From NCBI GenBank assembly GCA_905178155.1, contig CAJINV010000013.1, forward strand, positions 672,344 through 736,343: 64,000 bases of DNA, read 5' to 3'. The position numbers and the translations under genes were made by a program. The notes below the pieces were generated by a model. The model saw nothing but the letters and a program-made list of their open reading frames with translations. It ran no database searches and was not told the DNA's origin. Positions 34,090-44,702 of the stretch are shown here, in pieces; within the stretch, counting starts at the first letter, position 1; each line of letters opens with the position of its first letter. This stretch comes from Amoebophrya sp. A120. Taxonomy: Eukaryota; Sar; Dinophyceae; Syndiniales; Amoebophryaceae.

Positions 34090-35491
34090 AGGAGGTGTTT
34101 ATATCTCGGAGCATGGTAGTTGTGCGCTGGACTTCGAGAATTTAGAGGAGTTTGATGTAGATTCTTCTAGCTGTTTTACTGCACAGACCAGGGACGAAGT
34201 GAGCTTGGTCGATTCATGTGCAAGCAAGTACTTATCTAGACTGACACAAGTCGGATTTTATCGACATCTCGAGCAACGTCTGTCGAATCAACGGCACGGC
34301 CGGGGCTCGTGATGGTTTTGTAGGAAAACTGAAGGAAAACGCTCTAGGTTTGCCCTATGGCGTCTACTTTAAACATCTACCAAGAGATATTGGGCGTGTT
34401 CTTCCGTGGCTCGGTGAGGACAATCTCAGTGATCGTGGGTGGGATCTGAACTACAACAGCTCTGGCGGTTCCTTGGTCAACAGGGAAACCGGTCAGATGC
34501 TACCAATCAAGAACCACGAGAGGTTGGCCCTCCCAGTCCTTGGGTGTGATCTTTTCGCGATGGGCCTCCGGGGCCAGACGACTAGAGACACCGCGGAGGA
34601 TATTGCATGCATTGCAATAGAAGAGAGTATTGCTAGCTGTCATCTTACGCGTCTAGAAACTAGAACAACATAGAAGATTCGGACGCTTTCATGTAGATGG
34701 TCTTAGTGTCCAGTGTCCTGAATGCGACAAAGCGAAAGGCGCGAGAAGCTGGCTCTCACGCAAAAGAGCGAGACACTAGTAATCACAAACCTGAGCCATT
34801 GAAACTACTAGCGATGGACTTCGCGGTAGGTATTAAACCTGTATCGATTCGGTCACGCGCCTGCGTGCTTGTGGTCATCTGTGATGCCATCAAGAAGTGT
34901 TTCTGTGTCCCTCTCAAGCTGAAAAGTGACTGCGTTGAGGTTTTGGGAGAGTTGATCAAAGGCATTCGCCAGAGCTACGCTTTGACCCTCGAGGACAAAG
35001 CGGCATTGTTCGTCCGTAGGGACAATGAGCCAGTTCTGGGCAGTGAGTCCATGACCAAGGTCATGCAATCGCTGCGGGTCGGTGATGCTCCTACGGTTCC
35101 CTACAACCCAGAGCAGAACGGAACCTGCGAACGCTTTACGCGGACCATATTCGGCACTGTGCGTGCGATGTTGGTGAACGTGGGCAAGCGTCTGTGGTGT
35201 TACTCGGTCGAGTACGCTGCAGCATGCTGGGACCGCCTTCCGCATAAGTATAGTAAAATGCCTGAGTACGACGGAAAGACTCCTGCAGAAATTCTGGATG
35301 AGAGAACTGGAGGAAACAGCTCCAAAGTTGGCACAAGGATGCTAAGGCGTTTCGGTTGTCTCGTTTATTTTCGTGAACAAGTCAAGAAAGGCGAAGTCCA
35401 TGAAGCTCCTGGGGGGGGAGTAGAAGTGGTTGCTCCAAAGCTGTCCGCGCCATTTCGTCGTGGTGTAAGTATTTCTCGGCCTTTGTCCTAA
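34090..35491 (+). pseudogene. Broken protease-integrase part of copia pol
   Basis: A protease active-site remnant near 34204 reads LVDSCAS instead of the usual D-S/T-G-A. The frame changes shortly after, within 34240-34260, and continues to the TAG at 34671. The HHCC zinc region is split: a His-bearing part near 34640, and FHVDG...CPEC near 34690-34730 in a different frame, ended by TAG at 34774. The integrase core is then open from 34697 to 35491, with D near 34817, D near 35020 and E near 35111 (PYNPEQNGTCER). At least three frame breaks show decay, unless some are sequencing errors. Confidence 0.8.
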
Positions 35492-35555
35492 GTCTTCGGG
35501 CTGGCGGGTTGGGACGTACGTCACGGACGGCCGGTCCGCCGCGGGACATCGTTGG

Positions 35556-37922
35556 ATGGAGTATTCTACCATCGACGTCAAGTTCCGTGAGGAGTACCTC
35601 GTGAAGAATACCGAAGACCTAGTTCCTAACTCGAAAGGTATCTATGTCGAGTGTGACGCAATCGAGGCCCTACCTAGTGGAGCGTCGTGCGCGCCATCTC
35701 TCCCGTGTGTCGGTCTGATCAAAAGGGCTGAGCACCGGCTGGGGGCGGATGCCTCGAAGCACACTGGTAGGCAGTCCGACGGTCCTGAAGAGACGTTGGT
35801 GGTTGAAAGTCTGGATAGGGAAGATGATCCGGGCCAGATACATCCCGAGCCTGAAGGTGTTAAACCTGAGGAGGGGAATCTGGACGATCACCCCACTCAC
35901 AGCAGCCTATCTAGTCCAAGAAAGACGAGTCCGTCTCCGGCGCGGATTGTGGCTGGCAACCGCAACTCCAAGCCGCGAGGTCGTGGCCGTCCCAAGGGGA
36001 GAAAGGACAAGAGAAAGCGCGTGAGACGTACCAAGAAAGAGCTCGCAGAATTGAGAAAAGACGCTAGCGCGTTTGCCGCAGCAATAGCAGCACAGGATGA
36101 TCGAGAGGAAGGTGAGGAATTCCTCGACGCCCAGTGTTGCTTGACTACATCGGCCAAGTTGGATCCCGCTCGCTGCAAAGACTCAGTCGAATGGAACGCA
36201 GCAACCAACAAGGAAGATTGTAGACGTGAAGCCTATAAAGTGTGGGAGCCAGCTACTGACGAGGAGCTAGCGACCGCAAGACAGGTTTTGCCTATTGTTA
36301 TACTTCTTGCCGAAAAGCGCGACGGTACGAAGAAAGCGCGAGCAGTAGTACTCGGTAATCTAGATCGTTCGGGCGAGCTGGACACTTTCGCTCCTGTAGT
36401 GTCCCATGCCGCTAACAGGTTACTTCTAGCCGCTGCAGCCGCAGACGGTGATGATGTAATCCCGTTCGACCTTGATAGTGCGTTTCTCAATGCCTTACTT
36501 GATCGCGACGTCTTCTGCCGCTTGCCACCCATCTGGGCGAAGAAGCACGGCGAGGAGATCGTCAAGCTCAAGAAAGCGCTTTACGGCTTGAAAGACGCCC
36601 CCAGGCTCTGGCATAAGAAGTATGAGGAAGCACTGACCAAGCTAGGTTGGGAACCTTGTCCCTCTGCGCCAGGTCTGTGGAAGAAACCGAGCTTGGAGCA
36701 CCCTGGGAAGTTTCTGAGGTTGGCAGTGTATGTCGACGATAATCTTATCACAGGTCCTCCGACTGGGTCCGAGTTGGCTGGAGAACTTGCGGAGATCTTG
36801 CACCACGTAAAGGGGCGCACGATCGACGTCGAGCTTGTTCCGGAGTTTAACTCTGTGTCCAAGAAGTTTGACTTCCTAGGGTCAATAGTGTACTACAACT
36901 GGAATCTACGAACCGTTAGGGTCGTGATGTCAGAGTACATATCCAAGATTTGTAAGAAATTCCACGTCTCAGAAGCGGGCAAGCCGGTCCACTCGCCAAA
37001 CTTCGATGAGTCTGAACTCGCTAAAGAAGTTGAAGGAGCTAAAGTTGTTGAAGGTTTTCCCCTTCGAGAGGTCGCTGGCTCTCTGCAGTGGGCTGCAACC
37101 ACTTGCAGGGTAGACATTGTTGCCCCGGTTGCCACTGTCGCCAGATACGTTGGCAAGCCGGCGACTCGGCCTGTCGTAAACGCCTGTAAGAAGATTCTGC
37201 AGTATCTATTGACAACGAAGGAGCAGGGTCTGTCGTATAGTCCGGAAATTGAGGAGGAATTCAACAGAATCTACAGCAAGCTACTGCCCGAAGGGAGAGA
37301 CTTGCTCGATGTGAATCTGTTTTCGGATGCTAGTTTTGCGAACTGTTGCAAGACCATGCGAAGCACTAGTGGTAGCATTATGTACTTCCGCGGCTTCCGG
37401 ATCTGTTGGCGTAGCAACCGGCAGACCGTGAGAGCGTACTCCACAGCGGAGGCGGAGTATATAGCTGCCTCCGACACTATTGCGCTGAGCGAGCAGAATG
37501 ACTTTACGGAATTCTTCAAACCTCTACCCACTGTAATGGTGGAGAAGCAGAATGGCTTATCTCCCTCCTTGGGTGATGCCATATTGTGGATCGACAACCA
37601 GTCCGCGATAACTACAGCTAAGAGCACAGACAACAAACCGAAATCGAGGCACTACGCACTGCGATATCTCCGCGCGAGAGACGCAGCGAGTCAGTTCATG
37701 CTCTGCCCGACCTACCTGATGAAGGCAGACGGTCTCACGAAGCTCGAGCGTAGTTTGCCGCAGAGACGCTTACTCTTGCACCATATTGATAACCCCGACC
37801 CTAAGGCTTTTACTTGTGACTCCTCTGACGATGAGGATGATTTAGAGACTTTTATAGAGGGGAATCATAAGAAGGGCAGGGCTAAAGTAGGCTATACTTA
37901 CTCGATTTGCTTTGGTTTCTAG
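35556..37922 (+). CDS. Copia reverse transcriptase and RNase H region
   Basis: An open frame of 788 residues, but it lacks its own normal start since it is the C-terminal part of pol. RT blocks: VLPIVILLAEKRDG...ARAVVLGN (36290-36360), FDLDSAFLNALL (36466-36501), LKKALYGLKDAPRLWHKKY (36565-36621) and the catalytic YVDD at 36729-36740. RNase H: SDASFANC near 37324, STAEAEYIAASD near 37441 and WIDNQSAITTAKSTDNKPKS near 37588. All key acidic residues seen are present. Joined to integrase only through a frame break near 35491-35556. Confidence 0.9.
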   Translation: MEYSTIDVKFREEYLVKNTEDLVPNSKGIYVECDAIEALPSGASCAPSLPCVGLIKRAEHRLGADASKHTGRQSDGPEETLVVESLDREDDPGQIHPEPEGVKPEEGNLDDHPTHSSLSSPRKTSPSPARIVAGNRNSKPRGRGRPKGRKDKRKRVRRTKKELAELRKDASAFAAAIAAQDDREEGEEFLDAQCCLTTSAKLDPARCKDSVEWNAATNKEDCRREAYKVWEPATDEELATARQVLPIVILLAEKRDGTKKARAVVLGNLDRSGELDTFAPVVSHAANRLLLAAAAADGDDVIPFDLDSAFLNALLDRDVFCRLPPIWAKKHGEEIVKLKKALYGLKDAPRLWHKKYEEALTKLGWEPCPSAPGLWKKPSLEHPGKFLRLAVYVDDNLITGPPTGSELAGELAEILHHVKGRTIDVELVPEFNSVSKKFDFLGSIVYYNWNLRTVRVVMSEYISKICKKFHVSEAGKPVHSPNFDESELAKEVEGAKVVEGFPLREVAGSLQWAATTCRVDIVAPVATVARYVGKPATRPVVNACKKILQYLLTTKEQGLSYSPEIEEEFNRIYSKLLPEGRDLLDVNLFSDASFANCCKTMRSTSGSIMYFRGFRICWRSNRQTVRAYSTAEAEYIAASDTIALSEQNDFTEFFKPLPTVMVEKQNGLSPSLGDAILWIDNQSAITTAKSTDNKPKSRHYALRYLRARDAASQFMLCPTYLMKADGLTKLERSLPQRRLLLHHIDNPDPKAFTCDSSDDEDDLETFIEGNHKKGRAKVGYTYSICFGF

Positions 37923-38004
37923 ATACATAGGCACAGCGCTCAGGAGGGGAGTGTGGTAGGATTGCTCCAGGTTAGCACCACCGCCGCAGCGATTGAGGAG
38001 GGGC

Positions 38005-38519
38005 GTTGGTCATGGAAATCGATCCCGCACACACGTAACACGATCGCCCCAAATGACGCCTGTTCTCAATGAAATGACACTTCTGAATAGCCTGAACTAG
38101 CTAGATCCTTAGGGAAATGGTCAGGATCTATCTAGATCCTAGAGGAATCTCTTCACCATGTTCCGCGAATCCCCCAAATACTACGAAGGCAAAGCCGTCA
38201 GGATCGTAGTGAAATGAATGGACTCAGCTCGGTCCAGACGTTCATAATGGTCGCCCTGGGGGACTTGACTCCCGCCAGGGTCGAGCACCAAGGCGAGAGG
38301 GTTGAGGGATGGACTCCCATGCTGTTTTGCCGCTTGACTCTGAACCCGATTGGTCCATATGAATCTGATGAATTTGGATGAATTGAACCTACAGGATGAA
38401 ACGCAGCAAGAGACTTGCGTCACTTGCTTGCTTACTTGCAATTGAGAGAATTGAAGCTGTTGATAACGAGCTCAGTGGAGCAAGCGTGTGTAAGTGTGTG
38501 TGAGTGTTCTCAAGTCCAC
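38005..38519 (+). repeat. 3' LTR
   Basis: Begins GTTGGTCATGGAAATCG after a purine tract and ends TCTCAAGTCCAC at 38519. Near-identical to 32316-32830. It ends 53 bp before the ATG of the next gene, so it could supply that gene's promoter or leader. Confidence 0.92.
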
Positions 38520-38572
38520 GAACAATAAACGTATCCGCGCAAAAATTATAACCGACAAAACAAAAATCAAAA

Positions 38573-40765
38573 ATGTTGCGCGTTCTGAGTGTACTGAAGA
38601 TGTTGTCGTCAACACCGTCACTCGCCGGCTTCTTAGTCCTGCACCTGCTGCAGGCACCAGCTCCGTTGGGTGCGATCGCCTCTGGTCGTGCAGCTTCTGG
38701 TGGAGTAGCCGAACCCGTCTCTTTGAGAGATCTGTTCGATCTTAGACAAAGACTGCGCGAAAGGCTTCTTAAAGATCAACGGCAAGCGCAAGCTGCGTCG
38801 GCGAAGCAGCCCGCGCGCAGTTCTCCGGGACCTGAATCTGAATCTGGTGCGTGGTTCATGTCGAGCTTGAACCTGCAGCCACCAAGTAAAAGAAAAAGTA
38901 TAGGAACACCACCAACTCCCTCGACAGCTCCGTCGCCTGTCACTGGACCGGCACCAGATAGAGATATGCTTCCCCAAGGAGGAGAAAAGCCGGAGCCGAT
39001 TGAAGCATTGCAGAAGTCCTCCGAGTGCGAGTCAGGGACAAAGTCTTCCTCCAAAAAAGATGGCGGCCACGACGTTAAACTTCTCCACCCTAAGCCCACG
39101 ACCCACTTCGCTTGGAAGAAGAGGAATGGCAGGACCAGAAGAGGAACAGGCGGCAGGCCGAAGTTCGGCCACTCTGCGTGCTCGGAATCTGGATCTGAAT
39201 CTGGATCCACTTCGGACAGCGCGGAGTCATCTTCTGGCGGGACCTCGTCGGGTCATATGAGCTCGTGTGACGAGGTGCCGGCGCCGCGGCTGGAGGGACG
39301 ATCTTCTGCTTCTGGGAATAATTACCAGGGGCCGGCGCCGAAGGACAACCCACACATGATCTCTAAACATGTTCCGGTTTATTTTGCCTCGCACGTCAGC
39401 GAGAACAACGAGCCTTCAAAATCTGATCCTCGGAATGCCCGACTCGGCCCCGCTGGAACAGCGAATATGCTGAGAGACATGATATTGCTTTCTCACCCCG
39501 TCCCCGTGCAAGACCGGCTCCTGTCAGAAAGTCACTTCCTGACAGCATCTTCCACTTTAAGTGGAAGAGACAACTCTGGTGACCCGAGGAATGCGGGGCT
39601 TGGACCCCAAGGAACCCAGGCAATGCTCCATTTCTATAAGACGATCTCGGGAACTGGAAGAGAAGCTGGATCCGCTGCCGCTGCTGGTTCCGCTCAAGAA
39701 GATGCACGAGCGGCCGCGCCTCCGAAGGCTGCGGGAAAAGGAACGCAAGCACCGGGAGCGAAAAAGCAACCCCATTCGTCTTACAACGCAGAGTTTTGCG
39801 TGTATTACCATCTTCTAGCACATGATGTCGGCCAGCAGACTCAGAGAGCAGCGATGGTCTCTGAGACCTTCGTTGAGCAACCGGAAGTAGAAGTAGCCGG
39901 TTTATTCGACGCACCGACACTGCATCTTCCTGGCAGGAGTTCGAGTGGAGAACAAGTCGTGGACGAGGAGCTTTTCAACACACACCTCTACCAGCCGTTG
40001 ATACGCGCGGCCAGGCGGGTGTATGATCATTGTCTGAACCGCAACAGCAACTGCAAGGCGCGTGTGCGCGATAGCGACAGTAAGGCAGATTCACGTCACT
40101 GGCAGGCCTCGAAAACTTACGCGGTGAAGAAGCAGAAGATGCAGAATTTTTTCCGCATAAACGTCGCCGCACCGGATGCGGCTACTTTCCAAAGCGCGGT
40201 GTTGCGGATGACACAAGAGCTTCGAGATATAATTGCGCCACCAGCAGGGAACAAGATAATTCGCCTTAGGACATATAACGTACGACTGAACTTGCCACGG
40301 AGCGAGTTCTTAGCCGACTCCGCTTTCTGTTGGGATGGCGACCAGAATCCGCTGCATGCTTTGGTTTTGGAATGGGTGTTTCCAACTAAACTTGTCCGCG
40401 AAACGGGAGCCTGGTCTCGCGCGGGTTCGGAACCCCTGCGAAAGTTGATTCGCACGTTCGAGTTGGGCAGCAAACCAGCTACCTTAGTGCTCCATGATGC
40501 GAGATCCGAGGATCCCAGCATGATGCGAGCGGGCGGCCCACGACAGACTGCACGTGGGAGCGACCGCGGTGGAGGAGCCGCTGGCACTATTCCTCCACAA
40601 CGAGGGGCGCCAGCACCGGCACCCCGCCACGAAGTATTTACGTACCTGTGCGAGATGTGGCCGACGCCGGGCAACATGACGTGCGCGAGCCGGCCGGGAT
40701 ACATCAAGGTAGGGATTCAATTTAATGAGGCAGTACGTGTCGCTGATCAACACCTGTTCCTGTAA
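38573..40765 (+). CDS. Unknown protein, 730 residues, possible N-terminal signal
   Basis: A single open frame from ATG 38573 to TAA 40765. The first 35 residues include a hydrophobic stretch (SLAGFLVLHLLQAPAPLGAIA) that could be a signal peptide. The middle is disordered and Ser/Gly/Pro-rich, with an internal duplicate DPRNA(R/G)LGP(A/Q)GT..ML at about 39425-39470 and 39581-39625. The C-terminal 270 residues look globular (for example FRINVAAPDAATFQSAVLRM near 40150, RTYNVRLNLPRSEFLADS near 40270, LVLEWVFPTKLV near 40363). I do not recognise a family. The 5' leader is A-rich and lies directly against the retrotransposon LTR. Confidence 0.6.
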   Translation: MLRVLSVLKMLSSTPSLAGFLVLHLLQAPAPLGAIASGRAASGGVAEPVSLRDLFDLRQRLRERLLKDQRQAQAASAKQPARSSPGPESESGAWFMSSLNLQPPSKRKSIGTPPTPSTAPSPVTGPAPDRDMLPQGGEKPEPIEALQKSSECESGTKSSSKKDGGHDVKLLHPKPTTHFAWKKRNGRTRRGTGGRPKFGHSACSESGSESGSTSDSAESSSGGTSSGHMSSCDEVPAPRLEGRSSASGNNYQGPAPKDNPHMISKHVPVYFASHVSENNEPSKSDPRNARLGPAGTANMLRDMILLSHPVPVQDRLLSESHFLTASSTLSGRDNSGDPRNAGLGPQGTQAMLHFYKTISGTGREAGSAAAAGSAQEDARAAAPPKAAGKGTQAPGAKKQPHSSYNAEFCVYYHLLAHDVGQQTQRAAMVSETFVEQPEVEVAGLFDAPTLHLPGRSSSGEQVVDEELFNTHLYQPLIRAARRVYDHCLNRNSNCKARVRDSDSKADSRHWQASKTYAVKKQKMQNFFRINVAAPDAATFQSAVLRMTQELRDIIAPPAGNKIIRLRTYNVRLNLPRSEFLADSAFCWDGDQNPLHALVLEWVFPTKLVRETGAWSRAGSEPLRKLIRTFELGSKPATLVLHDARSEDPSMMRAGGPRQTARGSDRGGGAAGTIPPQRGAPAPAPRHEVFTYLCEMWPTPGNMTCASRPGYIKVGIQFNEAVRVADQHLFL

Positions 40766-42441
40766 AAAAGTATAGGGACGAGAAGGACCACCGCAGGAAG
40801 AAGCTAAACAATGTCGGGATGAAAAAGTTAGCCGCGCTGGGTAGCCACAGAAGAAAATGCCGTTCGGAGTTCATTGGTCATACTTTTACTTGGACAAACA
40901 TCTGCTTCTCCTTCCTAAGGTTGCGGTGTGCAGACGATTTCCTGCAAGTAAAAATTTCAGTCGTGAGCGCGCGCTAGATCTTCAATTTTAAGATGAAGAT
41001 CTAGCTCAGGGTTCAGAGCCTTCTTTAGAAATCTGTCTATCTTTCGTGATTATTGAAATTTTCGCAGACGAAACCAGTGCACCTGTATTCTTGCGATCCT
41101 GTTTTCTAGTACGACGATCGTTGCTCCTCTGCAGTTTGTAAATCAGTGTATCTGGTACTGGTGGAGATACAACGACAAGGAGTGCTGGCTCTTTACCTGT
41201 GATGTTAGAAGTCTACTAGCAGGGTAATTCTAGTAGTTCTACCGTATTTATTCGGGAGACACCGAAACAAGGAGAGTTGTTACTATATCTATTTCATCTC
41301 TGAGTGGTTTGTGCTTTTTAAGCATTCTATATTTTTCAGGAAGAAGCTGAAGTAGACGCCAGCTCGCAAGTGCAACAATATTTATTGGGGTGAAAGCGAA
41401 ATCCCCCCTATACCTCAAGCGTTTTGGTTTATTTACTCCCCTGCCTTAGGCCGGCTCGCGCGAGGACGCTGGCACATTCTTCAAAGAAAGAGCCGCGTTC
41501 GCGCAGCTTGCTTCAACAAGAAAGCGCTATTGTTACTACGTACTTGTACTTGGACTATTAGCTCTGTTTTCTGATTGCCTTTGTTTTGAGAGTTTTACCC
41601 GTGTACAGGAGCTACAGTTCTTGTACCTGTCCATCAGATTAAGAACGTAGCAGGATTGACGAAGAACAAATTCCGGTCTTGTGGTTCTGAATTACTGGCA
41701 TTTTGTTCCTGTGTGTTTCGTCTTCGGGACGAAGCAAGGTAGTGAAATTTCTATTATCACTTCATCTGCTAGTATTGGACTGATTTTTCAGAAAGGCAAA
41801 AGCAAAACAGAGTGATATCAAACAAAACCGAGTCTATGCAAGTCAAATTTTTATGCGCATTCATTCCTATGGGTATTTGAAAACGGAACAAAGGCTCGCA
41901 AATGATAGGAATTTGAACTCATCATGTGCAAAAAAAAAAAGAACGACTGGAAAAAAGCTGAGAAAAAACCAAAAATTTTTCCAACATATCTGATGCAAGT
42001 CAAGGAGGTTGATTGAGAGCAATTTCCGCTCCAGGGGCCAATAGCTGCCAATGATGCAAGAAGTGCTACTGTTGCACGACCAGCGCGGGAATCTGTGAAC
42101 CAACTGGCAGGATTGGTGCGATTCATAATTGTTAGCTCCTTGCGCCTCTTGGTGCTCAAAATGCGAAGGGCGTGAGAACCCGATGAAGTCGGACAGAGAG
42201 TAAAGGATGATGTCTAAGAGAGAGTTTCCTGATCTGGCTTGACATCAATCTCGGTTGAGAACAAAGTCTTCAGAAGAAGGCAACCCTTCGTGTTACTTAT
42301 CGTTTTCATTGATGGTACTAACTGCAAGGAGTTCATCAAACGTAAACGATCCAGAAGCAGGACGATGAATGGCCTTTAGTAGTGGCTACTAGCGGGTTCT
42401 GAGTTGGTCTCACTTGAACTTGTAAGCAGGACATCAAAATC
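40766..42441. other. Noncoding stretch, nothing recognised
   Basis: No open frame longer than about 100 codons on either strand and none protein-like. Poly-A and poly-T runs and one short inverted pair (agatcttcaattttaag / gatgaagatct, 40977-41001) occur. No RNA gene recognised. Confidence 0.5.
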
Positions 42442-43497
42442 ATGTTTCGAGCAACCAACAAAAGAATAGTTTCGGCTGCAGCCGAGCAGGGGAACAGTAT
42501 TGACTATCATGTTGGCGAGTTCAACGCAAATGCTGACGGCGACCGGGAATTTATTTCTGCAGAGCATCATTATATTGACCCGCGGCAACAGCAACCAATC
42601 TCTTCAGTGTCTGCCGGAGGTACGACGATGCCCGACCAAGCAGGTGGTCACCATTCGCCGACCACAGCGGCATTTTCTGACCCTGCAACATTAAAACACG
42701 ACGCGGCGAACTCGCTTCTCCAGACTTACCTTCGGCAATGGAAGCAGTACGCTTTCCCCGTGGGCTTGCCGCAGGACATTTTTACCAGTCAGTGCGCGAA
42801 TGTGCAGGACTGCCAAGACTGGAACTCGTTGCAGTACCAGTGCCAGACGCACCAGCAGATGGCGGGGCTTTTGGCTGCCTTCGCGTTCGCGGCCCTGGTT
42901 GGGGAAACCGAGACGAACTACGAGCGCGTCATGTCCGGACGGGAAGTGCTTTTCGAAGCGGATAGGAAGACGGTGGAGATACTGGACCAAGTTCGCATCG
43001 GCTTGGTCGTTCTTGCCATGTGCTGCCAGATCCGCGCCTTCCTCGGGTTCGTCTACGTGGACTGCTGGCTTTGCAGCTCCGCTTGCCGCAAATTTTACTT
43101 GGCGTTCTGCGGCATTGTGACCAAGGAGTGCGGGGCGTTTCACTTTGGCCTGTACTTCCTCCTCTACTCCGTGCCGCTCTACGTTTTCAAGTTTTTCGGG
43201 TTTTCGGTCGTGTTTTTCCTCTCCTGCCCCATGGTGATTTACGCCGTAGTGACCAGCACCCAGGTGGCCATTTTATGTGGGGGAATTCAAAACATCGCGA
43301 ATCACGCGGAACTCGGCTTGTACGAGAACCTCCGCGGGCCGAAGGCGTCGTGGTCCGCAGCCACGGTCTTCGACTGTTTTTTCAAGGACCCTTTGCTACC
43401 GAATACCATGCCGAAAGAAGTCCTCGCAGAGAGAGAAAAGCGGGGCAGAAACTGGAAACGGAATGCCTGGAAAACTACAACAACCTCAACGGGCTAG
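42442..43497 (+). CDS. Four-helix membrane protein, weak ORAI-like resemblance
   Basis: 351 residues, one exon, ATG 42442 to TAG 43497. The first 130 residues are soluble and polar. Hydrophobic segments lie at about 42858-42905 (MAGLLAAFAFAALVGETE), 42985-43070 (IGLVVLAMCCQIRAFLGFVYVDCW), 43146-43210 (FGLYFLLYSVPLYVFKFFGF) and 43211-43285 (VVFFLSCPMVIYAVVTSTQVAIL). Four helices with a first helix ending in an acidic residue recall the ORAI calcium-channel layout, but I see no decisive motif, so this is only a suggestion. Cys-rich patches near 43030-43130. The C-terminus is basic and cytosolic in composition. Confidence 0.55.
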   Translation: MFRATNKRIVSAAAEQGNSIDYHVGEFNANADGDREFISAEHHYIDPRQQQPISSVSAGGTTMPDQAGGHHSPTTAAFSDPATLKHDAANSLLQTYLRQWKQYAFPVGLPQDIFTSQCANVQDCQDWNSLQYQCQTHQQMAGLLAAFAFAALVGETETNYERVMSGREVLFEADRKTVEILDQVRIGLVVLAMCCQIRAFLGFVYVDCWLCSSACRKFYLAFCGIVTKECGAFHFGLYFLLYSVPLYVFKFFGFSVVFFLSCPMVIYAVVTSTQVAILCGGIQNIANHAELGLYENLRGPKASWSAATVFDCFFKDPLLPNTMPKEVLAEREKRGRNWKRNAWKTTTTSTG

Positions 43498-44702
43498 ACT
43501 AGTACAAATGCCTGTCTGTTCTTGGTGTGTATTCAACCAAGCTGTTGAAGTAGGAATTCATAAGAATTTGTTGCTGTCTCGCCATCCAAGCAAGTGAAAG
43601 TGTAACCGCAGGAGCAGGACCAGACCGCAGTATTTGTAGGATAGTATGAATATGATGAAGGTGAAGGTGTAGAAGACGAAAACAAGCAATAGGAACTTTT
43701 CGTTTCGGTATCCGTGGTGGTGAGAATTTGAAGATGAGCCCCTTCAGCATGTAAAGTGCGAGCGCGCTGTCGGAAGATCCAGCGTGCAAGTGGGTGGTAA
43801 CAATTTTTCTAGCGGATAGATCATAGTTTGTCTTTCTTGTGATCTATCAGTCAGCAGCTAAAACTGTAGTTCACGATCGCGCTCGCGGTACTGCAATCGG
43901 AAAAAAAAACATCGATTTTCTTCTTCTGTTTTATCGGTACACCGTCACCATGAATGGTCATGGTGCCTCTTCTAGTTCTAGCTACTCTGTCTTGAAATTT
44001 GCAATAGATGACACCTCCAATGGCATGATTTGCGTTGTGAGCAATTTCGGTTTGAGCCAATACTTAGCCGCTATTAATATCTCGGTTTTCGTGCTGTACT
44101 CGCAACCACGTTGCTGCTTGAATGCAGCGAAACTTTATTCGGTTCTGATATGCTCCATGCAACATCCACCATGCGTGGAAATCGGTACTTTCGTACAAGA
44201 ACAGCATCAGGACAAGAACGCAACGACTGACCTGCTTAGAAGTCCTTGCATATTATAGTACGTCGTTCATGTTTTTCGTGTCCAATCGTCCGCACCTGCT
44301 CCGTGTTGTAGTGTCGTACATGAAGAAGAAAAGGTCGCGCGGCGAGGAGCCCAAGGCATCGTTCGTTTCTTGCTTCCTTGTGCCTGTGCGTGGTCGTTTG
44401 GTTCTCGTTGTTTGAGCTTCAGCTTCGAACCGGTTGAGACTTATGAAGATATGTGATACTCCTGCACAGGACCTCATCTACTTCATGTTACCCCATTATT
44501 TTTCTTTACGTCTCTTTTGCATACGTATTTTGCATTTTGTCTTATGGAGCTCTAGAAGAATTCACAATGTATTCCCCTGAACCTTCACTAGTCGACATCA
44601 TGCAGCCAGACCCTGGCTAGCATCTGCCCAACATCTTCAACAATCTCTCCCCTCCACCTCCTCAAGGACAAATCACTAACAAGGTTCGCCCGACTGCTGG
44701 AT
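43498..44702. other. Intergenic; one uncertain small open frame
   Basis: 43839-44258 (+) could encode 139 residues, but its composition is not convincing and no homology is recognised. Otherwise no gene or RNA seen. Confidence 0.4.

Larger units (their letters stand above)
32316..38519 (+). mobile_element. Ty1/copia-type LTR retrotransposon
   Basis: 6,204 bp bounded by 515-bp LTRs. The order gag, protease, integrase, reverse transcriptase, RNase H is that of copia elements. LTR identity of about 97.5% (13 differences counted by eye in 515) points to a fairly recent insertion, yet pol carries several frame breaks, so this copy is probably not autonomous. A purine run (gattgaggagggg, about 37991-38003) precedes the 3' LTR as a polypurine tract would. 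No convincing target-site duplication is visible. Confidence 0.93.

Noticed and set aside
42442-43497. Firm assignment as an ORAI calcium channel
   Set aside because: Only the four-helix layout and an acidic residue after helix 1 agree; no diagnostic motif seen.
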